Source: Phaseolus vulgaris
Taxonomy: Eukaryota; Streptophyta; Magnoliopsida; Fabales; Fabaceae
Assembly (NCBI RefSeq): GCF_000499845.2
Contig: NC_023749.2
Span: forward strand, 12,303,625 to 12,367,624
DNA: 64,000 nt
Direction of reading: 5' to 3'
Positions within the stretch are counted from its first letter, which is position 1, and every line of letters begins with the position of its first letter. Under the pieces are notes generated by a model. It was not told the origin of the DNA, made no database searches, and was given only the letters and a program-made list of their open reading frames with translations. Below, one piece after another: positions 32,981 to 43,188 of this stretch. The position numbers and the translations under genes are program-made.

Positions 32981-33789
32981 TAAGACTGGGGGGCTTGTGT
33001 ACCGCCCTGGTGGTCGGGTGCGATGACGTGGCATCCTGCTACAGTATAGGCGTGTTGACAAGGCGCCAGGTTGACAGTTGGGGAGGAAGTCGGGAGGCAC
33101 GTGTAGTCGCCGATAGTTAAGTTGGCGTGTTCCGATCTCCAGCTTACCAGAATAGGCGATCGCCAGGTTGAAGATGAAGTCGCCAGATGCAGACTCAGGC
33201 GACCAGGCAGTCGGAGATCGCCAGAACAAGCACATCGCCGAAGATAAAGGAGAAGCAGATTATGAAGGCGGCCAGCGAGACCACAGGGAAGGTGTATGAA
33301 GGCCCTACCTCGCCAGTTTCAGTAGAGATCGCACTCCTGAGTTAGCTATGCACTGGGCAGTACCATGCATAGGTAACTTAGCCAAAATGAGAGTAGAAGC
33401 AGCGCCAAGTCAGGGAGCTTCCAGATGATGGCACGTGTACAGTTGGATACGAGCCACGTGTCCAAGTCTGTAACTGCCAGGAGAGAGAAAACCACCAGGT
33501 ATATAAGAGTTCCTAACGGATTTTCTAAGGTACGCACGTTCAGTTCATACACTTTACGCTTGCGAGTGACAGAGCTGTTTGTGAGAGAGATTTGCACGGT
33601 TCCAGTTCCTAGTATTTGGTGATACCGTCATTGACTTGAGCGTCGGAGTGCGATCGGCCGCAGCGGCGCCGTATCGTTTCTTTGCAGGTTCTTGAGATAG
33701 ATCCAGAGGAGGAACAGAGGTGAGAAGCGGCGCGCACGTCGATCCTTTGACGAGGCATTCTCCAGCGCTCCGGTCAACAGGCAGGATCA
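32981..33789 (+). mobile_element. Polypurine tract and 3' LTR of the young Tat element
   Basis: A polypurine tract AAGACTGGGGGG lies at about 32982-32993. The LTR then probably starts with TGTGTACC at 32996 and ends with GGATCA at 33789 (794 bp). From 33017 on it matches the 5' LTR without gaps. The junction to host DNA is at 33789/33790. Confidence 0.88.
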
Positions 33790-34132
33790 GAATGTAGGAA
33801 GAAACAGGTCAATTGTTCATTCATACCACCTAAGCTCAGAACCAAAACAGTGAAAATAAAATATTCAACAAAATTTGTAAGCAAGTGTTTTGAAGGATTG
33901 TAGACAAAGATGGACCACTGAGTGCTTCTCAACCATCCTTTCATGCAAAAAGAATATCAAAGGTTTGTTGCGTTTAATATTAATATATTTTTTTCTCATA
34001 TGTAATTATTTGGCAAAAATGTAACTGGAAGGTTTTTGTTGTGAAGACTTCAAATAATTTTTCTTCTAAATTTTTCTAGCCCAAAAAAGAGAAACAAATG
34101 TCTAAGTCATTCATCGTTGCAAAGAAATTCTT
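33790..34132. repeat. Right copy of the 343-bp host duplication
   Basis: Matches 21365-21707 with one mismatch. It starts directly after the LTR-terminal CA and runs on into unique sequence from 34133 (CAATGTTA), whereas the left copy is cut off by the element at the same point. Confidence 0.95.
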
Positions 34133-34792
34133 CAATGTTATTTTTATTAATTCACCATGGAAAGATGTTTTATTACCTAAAATATTTTCATGGAGTTTAC
34201 TCATTGTGATTTTCTTGGTGACTTAACAAGGAAGAGATCACTATCAAAGAAAGAAGTACTAATCTATAGTCACATACTTTTCATGTATTCATAAAAAAAA
34301 AGTTGTCTATTATGATATTAAATCTGACTAACATTTTGTTTTCCTTAAGAGGGAAGATAGTGTAAATTACTAACTAAAGGTTATTAATTTTGAATTGTCC
34401 AATACCATAGAAAAGACAAATTCTGATTTCAAGAAAATCAAATTTAAATATATATTTTTTACATATTACCGATAATTACAATTGTTCTATTAAGTTAATA
34501 TTTGATATTTACTAACCATTGTTCTCTCTTGAATTTTTACATTATTGTTTTAAAATTGTAAGATTTTAGTATGTTTCTTACATCAAATAAATCTTAACAC
34601 ATTATCACCTTAGGAAAGCAAATTAGATATAGTGTTATTAGTAACTTATTAAGATTTGTTTCTCCTGCACAAATAACTACTATTATACCTCAATCTATAA
34701 TATGTTTTTTTTTCTGAATAGTTATATTATTATCTAGTTAATAATAAAATCTACTATAACAATGTGTCAGTTACACTCACCTGGTTTGTACA
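34133..34792. other. AT-rich host DNA between two insertions
   Basis: The natural continuation of the 343-bp segment. No gene, RNA or repeat end is recognised. Confidence 0.5.
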
Positions 34793-34797
34793 ACATT

Positions 34798-35521
34798 TGA
34801 TGGAGGAGGGCCAAGCACACCTACCCAAGGAAGCCAAGGCACAAGCCAAGGAGAGCGTCTAGACCAAGACCAAGACCAAGGTGAGCGTCTAGGACGTGAA
34901 AGTGAGCGTCTAGGACGTGAAGGTGAGCGTCTAGGACGTGAAGGAGGGAGGCTATCCTTGGAGCTAGACCGTCTAGGACCCCTTACAAGATCAATGGCCA
35001 AACATATTCAAACACAAGCAAATGAGGCCACGGATGGAAGAGAGAAGGCTTTGTATATGTTTGCATAAAGGCCCATTGGGGGTACTTAGTAAATAGGATA
35101 GTGTAGGAAGCATTTTGGAAGGAAACATTCTAGAATGTAGGTTTTGTGTGGCCGGTCATTGCTTGGCACATGACTTAGCATTTAGATTTAATTTTTGGTT
35201 TTCTTTTCTTGTAATTCAGCTTACAAATTACGTCCAAGATAGCCTATAAAAAGGAAGGCTATCTCATTGTATTTGACAAGTTTAATTGAGTAAGGTTATG
35301 CTGCCATTTTTGTGCACAAGCTTTACTTCTCCTAGAAATCTAGGCTCTAAACTTCAATCCTTTCACCTTCTCCCTTGAGCTGGCCGAACCACTCAAACAC
35401 CACACTCCTCATGCACCTTCAAAGCCAACACAACTCCTAGGAGGGCTTTGTTTCACTCACCCATTGCTTCCGCATCACTTTTACTACTTTGATTCAAGAA
35501 GAACACATGAAAATGCCATCA
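34798..35521 (+). mobile_element. 5' LTR of the deleted chromovirus-like element
   Basis: 724 bp, TGATGG to GCCATCA. The first part duplicates the end of the integrase reading frame, including GAGCGTCTAGGACGTGAA repeats. It has six extra bases (one CCAAGA unit) relative to the 3' LTR. Confidence 0.93.
35237..35264 (+). promoter_or_regulatory. TATA box inside a perfect 8-bp inverted repeat
   Basis: AGATAGCC (35237-35244) and GGCTATCT (35257-35264) pair perfectly around TATAAAAAGGAA, which holds the probable LTR TATA box (35245-35250). The same arrangement is intact at 37823-37850 in the 3' LTR. Confidence 0.7.
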
Positions 35522-35523
35522 TT

Positions 35524-35536
35524 TGGTATCATGAGC
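35524..35536 (+). other. Primer-binding site
   Basis: TGGTATCATGAGC starts two bases after the LTR end. The first eight bases match the usual initiator-methionine tRNA primer site (TGGTATCA), then one extra T precedes GAGC. Confidence 0.75.
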
Positions 35537-36516
35537 TTTTGGTTCTTCAAGATGAGTAGCTTGGTCTTTTAATTTCAGTTCTTCTTTATTTCATCTTTGT
35601 CATTTCAAATTCCTTACTTGTCTTGTTGTTTTTATATTTTAAATTGTTCTTGGTGTGCTTATGGAAGATCCAACCAAAGCACAATTGTTCAATTGATCTT
35701 GAACAAATTCTGTGCAGCTTGTGATAGGATTCCTTACACCATTGTGTGGCTGTTTTTCTTTTAGGAAATTGAGTCCTTATTGCTTTCTTATAATTGCTTC
35801 ATTTTATGCTTTGAGTCTTTATTTTCTGAATCTATAAATGTTGTGTCAAGTCATGTGAATCCATATTTGTCAACAATTCTTAGTAGTCCTATTATTGGCT
35901 TGATTGTTTCTTGCTTTTGGGTCTCTTTATATTGCTTTAATCTGCTGTTATTTTTTATCCTTTGGTGCTTTTTTTATTTTTAGTTTGAGTTCATAATTGT
36001 GTCTTAGTTCTTACACAATTTCCATTCTTACATTTCCATTGTGTTAATTTTGGTTATCTTGCTGTTTTCTTCCAGTTTTCCAGAATTCCCCTGTCTAATC
36101 TCTCTGTTCTGGGCTGTTTTGTTTAAAAAAAATTTTCCACCCATAGGAAAATTCTGATTTTCTGGAAAATGCAAGTTTAAAGTGTTATAGAAAAGACAAA
36201 AAAAGAATGAGGTCAAAAGAAGCAACAGAAAAAAAATGATAAATCTTACAAAATCAGAGTGCAAATCTTGAGCGCTCCAGCTGGCCTAACTGCACACCAA
36301 ATTTGCAAAAATTATTAAAAAAAAATGGTGCATGCGTTTTAGGTGATTCCAAAGCCAAAATTTAGATAAGATCCTGAATTTTCTTGCATCCAAATTTCAG
36401 AAACAAATTTTACAATTACAGCTCAGCATAAATCGGGGAACAAACACGTTTTCTGGCCCACAACATTTTCCAGTGGTGCTGTTTTTTTTATTTGGTCATC
36501 TAATCTAGTGCTTTTT
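35537..36516 (+). other. Leader of the deleted element
   Basis: T-rich untranslated sequence with no protein homology, although frames at 35780-35983 and 36028-36264 are open by chance. It ends at a T8 run and AG (36509-36519), where the internal deletion joins integrase sequence. Confidence 0.6.
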
Positions 36517-37654
36517 TTTAGGACTTCCTAGGACTGCAAGAGGCCATGACTCTATCTTTATGGTAGTGGACCGTTTTAGCAAAATGTCCCACTTTATTCC
36601 ATGCCACAAAGTGGATGATGCTCAAAATATTTCTAAACTCTTCTTTAGAGAAGTGGTGAGACTCCATGGTCTCCCTAGAAGTATAGTGTCCGATAGAGAT
36701 CCCAAGTTTATAAGCCACTTTTGGAAAACTCTTTGGGGTAAACTTGGAACAAGACTACAATTTTCAACTTCTTGTCATCCTCAAACGGATGGGCAAACCG
36801 AAGTAGTCAATCGATCTCTTGGAACTATGCTTAGGGCTATCATGAAGGGCAGCCACAAATCTTGGGATGAGTACCTTCCCCACATTGAATTTGCTTACAA
36901 TAGAGTAGTTCACAAGACTACTAATGCTTCTCCTTTTGAGGTAGTATATGGTTTTAATCCTCTCACGCCCATGGACTTGATACCCCTTCCTAATCCACAA
37001 GATTTTGTGCATAAGGAAGGAGTACTCAAAGCTGATTTTATCAAGAAAATGCATGAGAAGATTAAAATTCAAATACAACAACAAAATGAGAAGTACACAA
37101 AATACAACAACAAAGGGAAGAGAGAAATAATTTTTGAGGAAGGAGACTTAGTTTGGCTTCACCTTCGCAAAGATAGATTTCCAAATCAAAGGAAGTCCAA
37201 ACTAAGTCCCCGAGGTGATGGACCTTTCCAAGTTCTCAAGCGAGTCAACAACAATGCATATAAGTTGGACCTACCTCTTGAATATGGAGTACATGACACT
37301 TTTAATGTAATTGATCTTTCTCCATTTGTAGGTACCAATGACGGTGACGAGCTGGATTTGAGGACAAATCCTTTCCAAGGGGGAGGGGATGATGGAGGAG
37401 GGCCAAGCACACCTACCCAAGGAAGCCAAGGCACAAGCCAAGGAGAGCGTCTAGACCAAGACCAAGGTGAGCGTCTAGGACGTGAAAGTGAGCGTCTAGG
37501 ACGTGAAGGTGAGCGTTTAGGACGTGAAGGAGGGAGGCTATCCTTGGAGCTAGACCGTCTAGGACCCCTTACAAGATCAATGGCCAAACATATTCAAACA
37601 CAAGCAAATGAGGCCACGGATGGAAGAGAGAAGGCTTTGTATATGTTTGCATAA
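36517..37654 (+). pseudogene. Integrase C-terminal fragment reading into the 3' LTR
   Basis: Integrase homology starts abruptly with [13 protein letters not shown], then [32 protein letters not shown] supplies the second catalytic Asp, and [16 protein letters not shown] supplies the Glu; the first Asp is lost with the deletion. The end is of the [14 protein letters not shown] and [13 protein letters not shown] type. The frame from the ATG at 36560 is open for 364 residues and ends at 37654, well inside the 3' LTR, which starts at 37390. The last 88 codons therefore lie in the LTR, and the polypurine tract (37377-37389) is itself translated. The C-terminus contains repeated GERLGRE units. With the N-terminal half missing, it cannot be an active integrase. 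Confidence 0.9.
37377..37389 (+). other. Polypurine tract
   Basis: AAGGGGGAGGGGA, an uninterrupted purine run directly before the TG that opens the 3' LTR. It primes plus-strand DNA in LTR retroelements. Confidence 0.9.
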
Positions 37655-38107
37655 AGACCCATTGGGGGTACTTAGTAAATAGGATAGTGTAGGAAGCATT
37701 TTGGAAGGAAACATTCTAGAATGTAGGGTTTGTGTGGCCGGTCATTGCTTGGCACATGGCTTAGCATTTAGATTTAATTTTTGGTTTTCTTTTCTTGTAA
37801 TTCAGCTTACAAATTACGTCCAAGATAGCCTATAAAAAGGAAGGCTATCTCATTGTATTTGACAAGTTTAATTGAGTAAGGTTATGCTGCCATTTTTGTG
37901 CACAAGCTTTACTTCTCCTAGAAATCTAGGCTCTAAACTTCAATCATTTCACCTTCTCCCTTGAGCTGGCCGAACCACTCAAACACCACACTCCTCAAGC
38001 ACCTTCAAAGCCAACACAACTCCTAGGAGGGCTTTGTTTCACTCACCCATTGCTTCCGCATCACTTTTACTACTTTGATTCAAGAAGAACACATGAAAAT
38101 GCCATCA
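37390..38107 (+). mobile_element. 3' LTR of the deleted chromovirus-like element
   Basis: 718 bp. It contains the end of the integrase frame up to 37654, a TATA box in a hairpin (37823-37850) and ends GCCATCA. It is followed by the ACATT target duplication. Confidence 0.93.
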
Positions 38108-38112
38108 ACATT

Positions 38113-39221
38113 GGTATTTTAACAATGTCCTTACGATTAGTTTTTACACGCTCATCATGAGTATAATAAGCAATAAATAATAAATGAATAAAAACTAATA
38201 CCAATAAAATATACCAAATGTTTATGAATAATATTACTTTCTTTGGTAAATTATTTTTCTTTTATGATATACATCATTCTTAAAATAATTTATTAATTAA
38301 ATAAATCATTTGACAAAATTATTCTTATTTAAAGATTTGAATAAATTTCAATTTATTTAAGCATTTTAAGTGAGACATTAAAGAGGTGGTGCTGTAAAAC
38401 TATTTTTTTTTATTTCATCAAAAGGACATGTTAAGATAAATTAAAATCTATTGAAACATAGTGTATATATATATAAGTAAAATATAAAATAATTTAAATT
38501 AAATATGTAAATTTGTTAGTTTTTTAATAATTATCTTGAATTTATTTATTTATAAATTGTACAAGTTTTTTTTTGACAGATGCTAGATCATCAGAATAGA
38601 AGACTGTGCCTACTTAAAATAAAAATTTGTCCAAATTGTGAAGCAGCTGGAACTCTTTTGCTAGTCTTAAGGTACTTGCTTAGCTAGCATCTTCCTCTTT
38701 ATTTCCAAAATGAAAAAACCAAAACTAGAGAAGTGTTCCATTGCAAAGTCTTTGAACCACCGACCTTTGCTGAAAAGTATAAATGGATACTTTACCCTGC
38801 ATCTTGGACAACTAAAACAATTCACCAAAATCAAGGGATCACATAACCTTTTGTAGAGGACAGTGCCCTTTAATTTTTGTCAAATAATTTATTGTAAATA
38901 GGAATAGCATTAGTTGCTTCTGTGAGGTTTCATCTAATAGTTGCTTCTATTTATCAAACACAGAAACTGATCTTCTTTTTCTTAAATACCACTCTCTTCA
39001 TTCTTTATCTAAAGCATGAAAACCTATTGGATAAGACTCCCCAACAAGAAGATTACCATATGAACACCACTACATCTATACAACATGTTAATTATAAAAG
39101 TAAAACCACCATTTACCCAACATCATAAAGCTACTTTCAATAAAAAATACTTTATAATTCAATAACAGATACCAATTGAATTGGTTATTGTAAACAATGT
39201 TAGTTTTTTATGCATTCCTCA
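38113..39221. other. No recognisable gene
   Basis: AT-rich up to about 38560, then less biased sequence at 38580-39130 in which I cannot find a convincing frame or splice pattern. The mixed composition may reflect transcribed non-coding DNA. Confidence 0.4.
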
Positions 39222-39440
39222 TTAGGAAAAAAGCCAGGGGTGTTGAACAGATTCTTTGGTAAAAAGAGGTAAAGCAGGTATGTTAGCCACTTTTCTTTTA
39301 CTTCCCTGAGGGAATGCTGTGATGTTATTTGAGCTCCATCCATTTTGTTCTCTCAGAAAAGTTAGAAGTGGGAAAAGAACAAAAAAAAACAGAACATGAA
39401 ACAGACAGAGTACATAGAGAAGAAGATGAGGAGCACTCAT
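39222..39440 (-). CDS. Possible small secreted peptide, unclassified
   Basis: A 72-residue frame (start at the ATG at 39440; an upstream in-frame ATG at 39497 would give 91). The first 29 residues are strongly hydrophobic (HLLLYVLCLFHVLFFFVLFP), as in a signal peptide. The rest is polar and ends GSKRKVANIPALPLF and KESVQHPWLFS. The KRKV-N-P phrase recalls CLE peptides, but the conserved CLE core is not kept. It may equally be a chance frame. Low certainty. Confidence 0.25.
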   Translation of the reverse strand: MSAPHLLLYVLCLFHVLFFFVLFPLLTFLREQNGWSSNNITAFPQGSKRKVANIPALPLFTKESVQHPWLFS

Positions 39441-39806
39441 TCTCACAGGTGTTACATTCACATACTTATAGAAATCTTTAGTTAGGATAAAAATCAATCA
39501 GAAACAATTTTAGTGTTCGCATTTAAGAGTTAAGGTAGCTAATATTTAAATTAAAAGTTTTACTATCTCAAACTATTTATGATTACAGGTCAATGTTAAA
39601 ACTTTAGAGTATTGGTCTATATAAATATATGAACAATATCACACGAATATGATGATGAGTTGCTGCTGCAGCATTTTAGTCTATATCTATGATCCAATAT
39701 AATTCACTATATACTTCCCAATCTAATTGTAAGGAAGAAAAAAAAAATCCGAAGAACAAAAAAAAGATTGAAATAACTGAAGAAGATATCAGTGATTAGA
39801 TTTAGA

Positions 39807-40193
39807 TCAGTAACGAGTGTCCCTTCTCCTAGTAACCCGAATATAGCAAAAAACAGCAGCAAAGATGGCAGTAACAAGCCCTCCAATGATGACACCTCCA
39901 CCTGCCACTGACTTGTCAGTGGAATGGTGCTTTCCCAGCCTTCGAATCTGTGGGGCCTCAGCTGATTTAGGCTCATCACTTTTCTCTTCTGATGATGGTT
40001 CATGTTCTGTGGCACCAGAAACGGCAACTTTGTTATCAGTCTTCTGATCGTGAAGCTGAACTTGTGTTTGAGTTTTATGCTCAAAAGGGTTCAACACTGG
40101 GAGTGGAGCCTGTCCCTGATGAGACTCGTGAGCAGTGACATGAAGTGCCAAGATTTGAGCAAGTAGCAGAACAACCACACCAAGCTTGTTCAT
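39807..40193 (-). CDS. Small type I single-pass membrane protein, function unknown
   Basis: One exon, 128 residues. Residues 1-21 look like a cleavable signal peptide (LGVVVLLLAQILALHVTAH). A hydrophilic stretch rich in Gln, Glu, Lys and Ser follows (22-95), with no cysteines. Residues 97-118 form a glycine-rich transmembrane helix (AGGGVIIGGLVTAIFAAVF), then a short basic cytosolic tail RVTRRRDTRY. The design suggests a plasma- or endomembrane protein with a small extracellular part. I do not recognise a named family. The start is supported by the signal peptide directly after it and by a TATA-like element 132 bp upstream. No disabling changes are seen. Confidence 0.75.
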   Translation of the reverse strand: MNKLGVVVLLLAQILALHVTAHESHQGQAPLPVLNPFEHKTQTQVQLHDQKTDNKVAVSGATEHEPSSEEKSDEPKSAEAPQIRRLGKHHSTDKSVAGGGVIIGGLVTAIFAAVFCYIRVTRRRDTRY

Positions 40194-40324
40194 TGTGTTA
40201 CTTGGAGCAAGTAGTTTTTAGTATTGGAAGGTGTGAGAAAGTAGGATTTTTGGGTTATAGGGATGGAGTGAAAGGAGAGTGCAAAGGAGAGAAAGTCCTA
40301 AATATTGGATGAGACTTGGGGTGG

Positions 40325-40331
40325 TTAAATA
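40325..40331 (-). promoter_or_regulatory. TATA-like element of the small membrane protein gene
   Basis: TATTTAA on the minus strand, in the context CTCTCTATTTAACCAC, 132 bp upstream of the ATG. Position and pyrimidine-rich context fit a plant core promoter. Confidence 0.45.
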
Positions 40332-41169
40332 GAGAGGGTGTGGAGTTTGAGAAAGATCCAATGGATGGTTATGATATGATCTTGTTCTAGGGATGAACAT
40401 GTGGCTGGGCAAGTGAAACTGGGTCCCTTGCAATTGCATTCTATATGTTATTATCTCTCAAAAGATTGATTGTAACAGTTTGGCTTTAGCATTTAAAGAT
40501 TCATAGCTGGCTTTCTAATTCAATTTAGACTACTCATTGATGGAGACATAGAAATATAATACTTTTGAAATAATATTTTTTAAATCAAATTAAATATTCG
40601 CTCATAATATATTTTGGCTTAAATGTTTTCTTATAAGTATAAATAAGTGACGGTACACCAATAGCAATTATAAACAATCATGTTGATAGTACAAATGTTC
40701 AACTTTATTGATGAATATAAATTTCAATTACAAAAAATTAAGCTATTTATAACAAATTTCAATCACTAAGATAGAATTAAAGGAGTACAGTTTATTATTA
40801 TTAATCAAGTCAGAGAGAGAAAATGGAAGATATAGAGAGAGAGAAAATAGATAAAATTGATTTATTTAATATTCCCTAAATCACTTATATAGATAATGTA
40901 ATATATAGGTAGAGTATATATGGTGCATGATAATTACATAGAATAATTGAATTAGGTAGTATGGTTAACATTCCTCTGTAAACTTATGATGGAATTTTTC
41001 TTAACCATAAGTTTATTGCGAATATAGCTAAAACTAAGACCAGAAATGGGTTTTGTGAATACATCAACCAATTTGAAAACGAGCATGAATATGAGTCAAA
41101 GAGATGTGCTTGCGTTGTATTTGATCACGTACAAAATGGATTTCTATGTCAAAATGCTTTGACCTGAAG

Positions 41170-43010
41170 TGCATCACAGGGTTAGAAGAGAGGATAATAG
41201 CTCCAAGGTTGTTTGATAAACTTTTTGGTAAACTTTTTGGCAGATACGTAGTTCAGATAATAACGATTGAAGCCATAAATATCAGCCAATACAACAACAA
41301 TCTCATGGTACTCTGTTTCAGTGATACTTCTTGAAATTGCTTTTTGGTTGTGTGAGGACCATGAGACTATGTTTGTGCCAAAATACACACAGTAGCCTGT
41401 TATTGATTTTTTGTCATCTATATCACTAGCCCAATTTAAGTAGCAGAAGCCCTCGATATTGGTATTGTTGCTACAGTTGATAATGAGACATTGATCTAAT
41501 GCACCTTTGAGATGCCTTAAGATCTACTTGACTGCCTTCCAATAATAATCATGAGAATTGTGCATGAACTGGGTTACCTTATTCACAGAAAAAGCAAGTT
41601 TTGAACGGGCAATAAGAACATACTGAAGAGCACCTATTGTTGATTTGGGGATCATGAAAAACTTTAAGGAGGTGATAATGGGTGTAGGTTGTGAATTGGA
41701 CTCAACCATGTTTGTTCGTTGCAAAAGATTTTGAATATAGTGTTGTTGCGACAAGTGCAAAGTTCCATCATAAGCATGGATACTTCAATATCAAGGAAGT
41801 GATGTATAGGACCAAGATCTTTTAGAGAAAAAGTATAACTAAGAGTGGAAATAAAAGCCTTGACATTAGCAGACACGAATCCAATATCATCTACATATAT
41901 ATGAGAATAAACAATGAACAAAAGTGAGTGAATCGAATAAACAGTGATGGATCATTAGTTGTGAAAGTAAAACCAAAATGTTGAAAGGTGATACTTAGCT
42001 TTTGGTACCATGAACGAGGTGCTTGTTTGAGGTTGTAAATAGCTTTGATAAGCTTAAAAACTAGATGAGAATTGGAAGTTACAAAATCTGGTGGTTTTTG
42101 CATGTAGACATTCTCATGCATATCACCATTTAAAAAGGTATTATTGACATCAATTTGATGAATTTTCCATTGTGCAAAAATGACATGAGCAAACACCACT
42201 TTGATGGTAGCATACTTGATGGCAGGACTAAACTTCTCTAAGCAATCAAGTCATTTAGTTTGATTGTACCTCTTTGCCACGAGACGTGCCTTGTGTCGTT
42301 GAAACGTATCATATGTATTATACTTGTTCTTAAAAATCCATTTGCACCCAACAATGTTTGCTCCTGGGGGCAGAGAAGTCAAAGTCCAAATTCCATTGGT
42401 GATCAGAGAACGATATTCATCATGCATGGCTTGATTCCATTGAGAAGAATGAAGAGCAACTTCGAGATTAACAAGTTAAGAATGAATAGAGACCATGGAT
42501 GCAGTATGTACTTTTGGCTTGAAGATGCCAAACTTTGTGTGAGTGGTCATGATTTTGACGTGATAAAAAAATAGTAGTATCTGTGGTGGTGAAAGAAAGT
42601 GAAGATGTGTGATTTGGTAATGGTGAGGTGGGTAGAGCAATATGATAAGAAACAACTGTAGGAGTAGTAGATGTAAGAAGCATAGTTAAAATAGGACCAG
42701 CATTTAAAGACACATGATCCTCATCAGATTTTGGCAAAAACAACATGGCGAGATATATGTGTTTTACCAGTAGAAGAAAGACAAATGTAGCTTTTGTTAC
42801 ATAAGCTATATATAGCCAAGAAATAAACAACAAGAAAAGCTAAAATATAACTATTGTTGATTATATGGACGAAGGAGAGGATAACAAGCGCAACAAAAGC
42901 TTCTGAATTTAGTATAACCATGTTTCTTATGAAAAAGAAGTTCATGAGGAGTCTTACCTTGTATGACAGGAGAAGGAAGTACATGATAATCTGACTAGTC
43001 ACAAGAGTTT
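41170..43010 (-). pseudogene. Ty1/copia integrase end, reverse transcriptase and RNase H, broken
   Basis: Reading the minus strand, in several frames: the integrase C-terminal region (YKVRLLMNFF, SLCNKSYICLSSTGKTH) at about 43000-42700; then reverse transcriptase with HQIDVNNTFLNGDMHENVYM, AIYNLKQAPRSWYQKL and YVDDIGFVSAN (about 42170-41860); SLKDLGPIHHFLDIEV; then the RNase H end with SRSITETEYHEIVVVLADI near 41300. The YVDD box is intact, but frame shifts near 41770, 41520 and 42200 and several stops disable it. Gag, protease and the catalytic part of integrase are absent. Confidence 0.88.
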
Positions 43011-43188
43011 AAGACCACGGATAATGGCAAGAACTTAATAACGCCAGAGAATGAAATTATCTTCGTTAAGTTTAAGACGGATAGGGATTGTAAATTGTTG
43101 AATAGAAGCATAAGCCATTTTGGTAGGGGAGGGAAGAACTTCATAAGAAGAAGTGGAAGACCAAACCATGAGTAAAAAAAACTAGCTC

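Larger units (their letters stand above)
21708..33789 (+). mobile_element. Complete young Tat-lineage Ty3/gypsy retrotransposon, 12.1 kb
   Basis: Order of parts: 5' LTR (21708-22480), primer site, leader, one uninterrupted gag-protease-RT-RNaseH-second RNaseH-integrase frame (22848-28301), a tandem-repeat 3' region (about 28590-29160), a spliced antisense gene (32399-29721, minus strand), polypurine tract (about 32981-32995) and 3' LTR (32996-33789). The dual RNase H and the antisense gene between pol and the 3' LTR are established hallmarks of plant Tat-lineage elements. LTRs differ at only two of 773 aligned positions and the frames are intact, so insertion is recent and the copy could still be active. 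The LTR-LTR divergence of 0.26% would mean about 0.1 million years at the often used 1.3e-8 substitutions per site per year. The usual 5-bp target duplication is replaced by a 343-bp one. Confidence 0.95.
34793..38112 (+). mobile_element. Non-autonomous deleted chromovirus-like Ty3/gypsy element with 5-bp target duplication
   Basis: LTRs lie at 34798-35521 and 37390-38107, both TGATGG to GCCATCA. The target duplication is ACATT at 34793-34797 and 38108-38112, perfect. The primer site and polypurine tract sit at the expected places. The internal region is only 1868 bp: a leader of about 1 kb and then the integrase C-terminal half. Gag, protease, RT and RNase H are deleted, so the copy needed proteins from another element to move if it moved in this form. 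The LTRs differ by about six substitutions and one 6-bp indel, so insertion is recent but older than the Tat element. An integrase frame running into the 3' LTR is known for CRM-type chromoviruses; assignment to that clade is inference. Confidence 0.93.

Noticed and set aside
37186..37587. 133-residue Arg/Ser/Pro-rich minus-strand frame, and its copy at 34777-35001
   Set aside because: Both are the complement of the 21-bp repeats in the LTR.
39222..39440. A CLE peptide gene
   Set aside because: The KRKV phrase is suggestive, but the conserved proline, glycine and His-Asn positions of the CLE core are missing.
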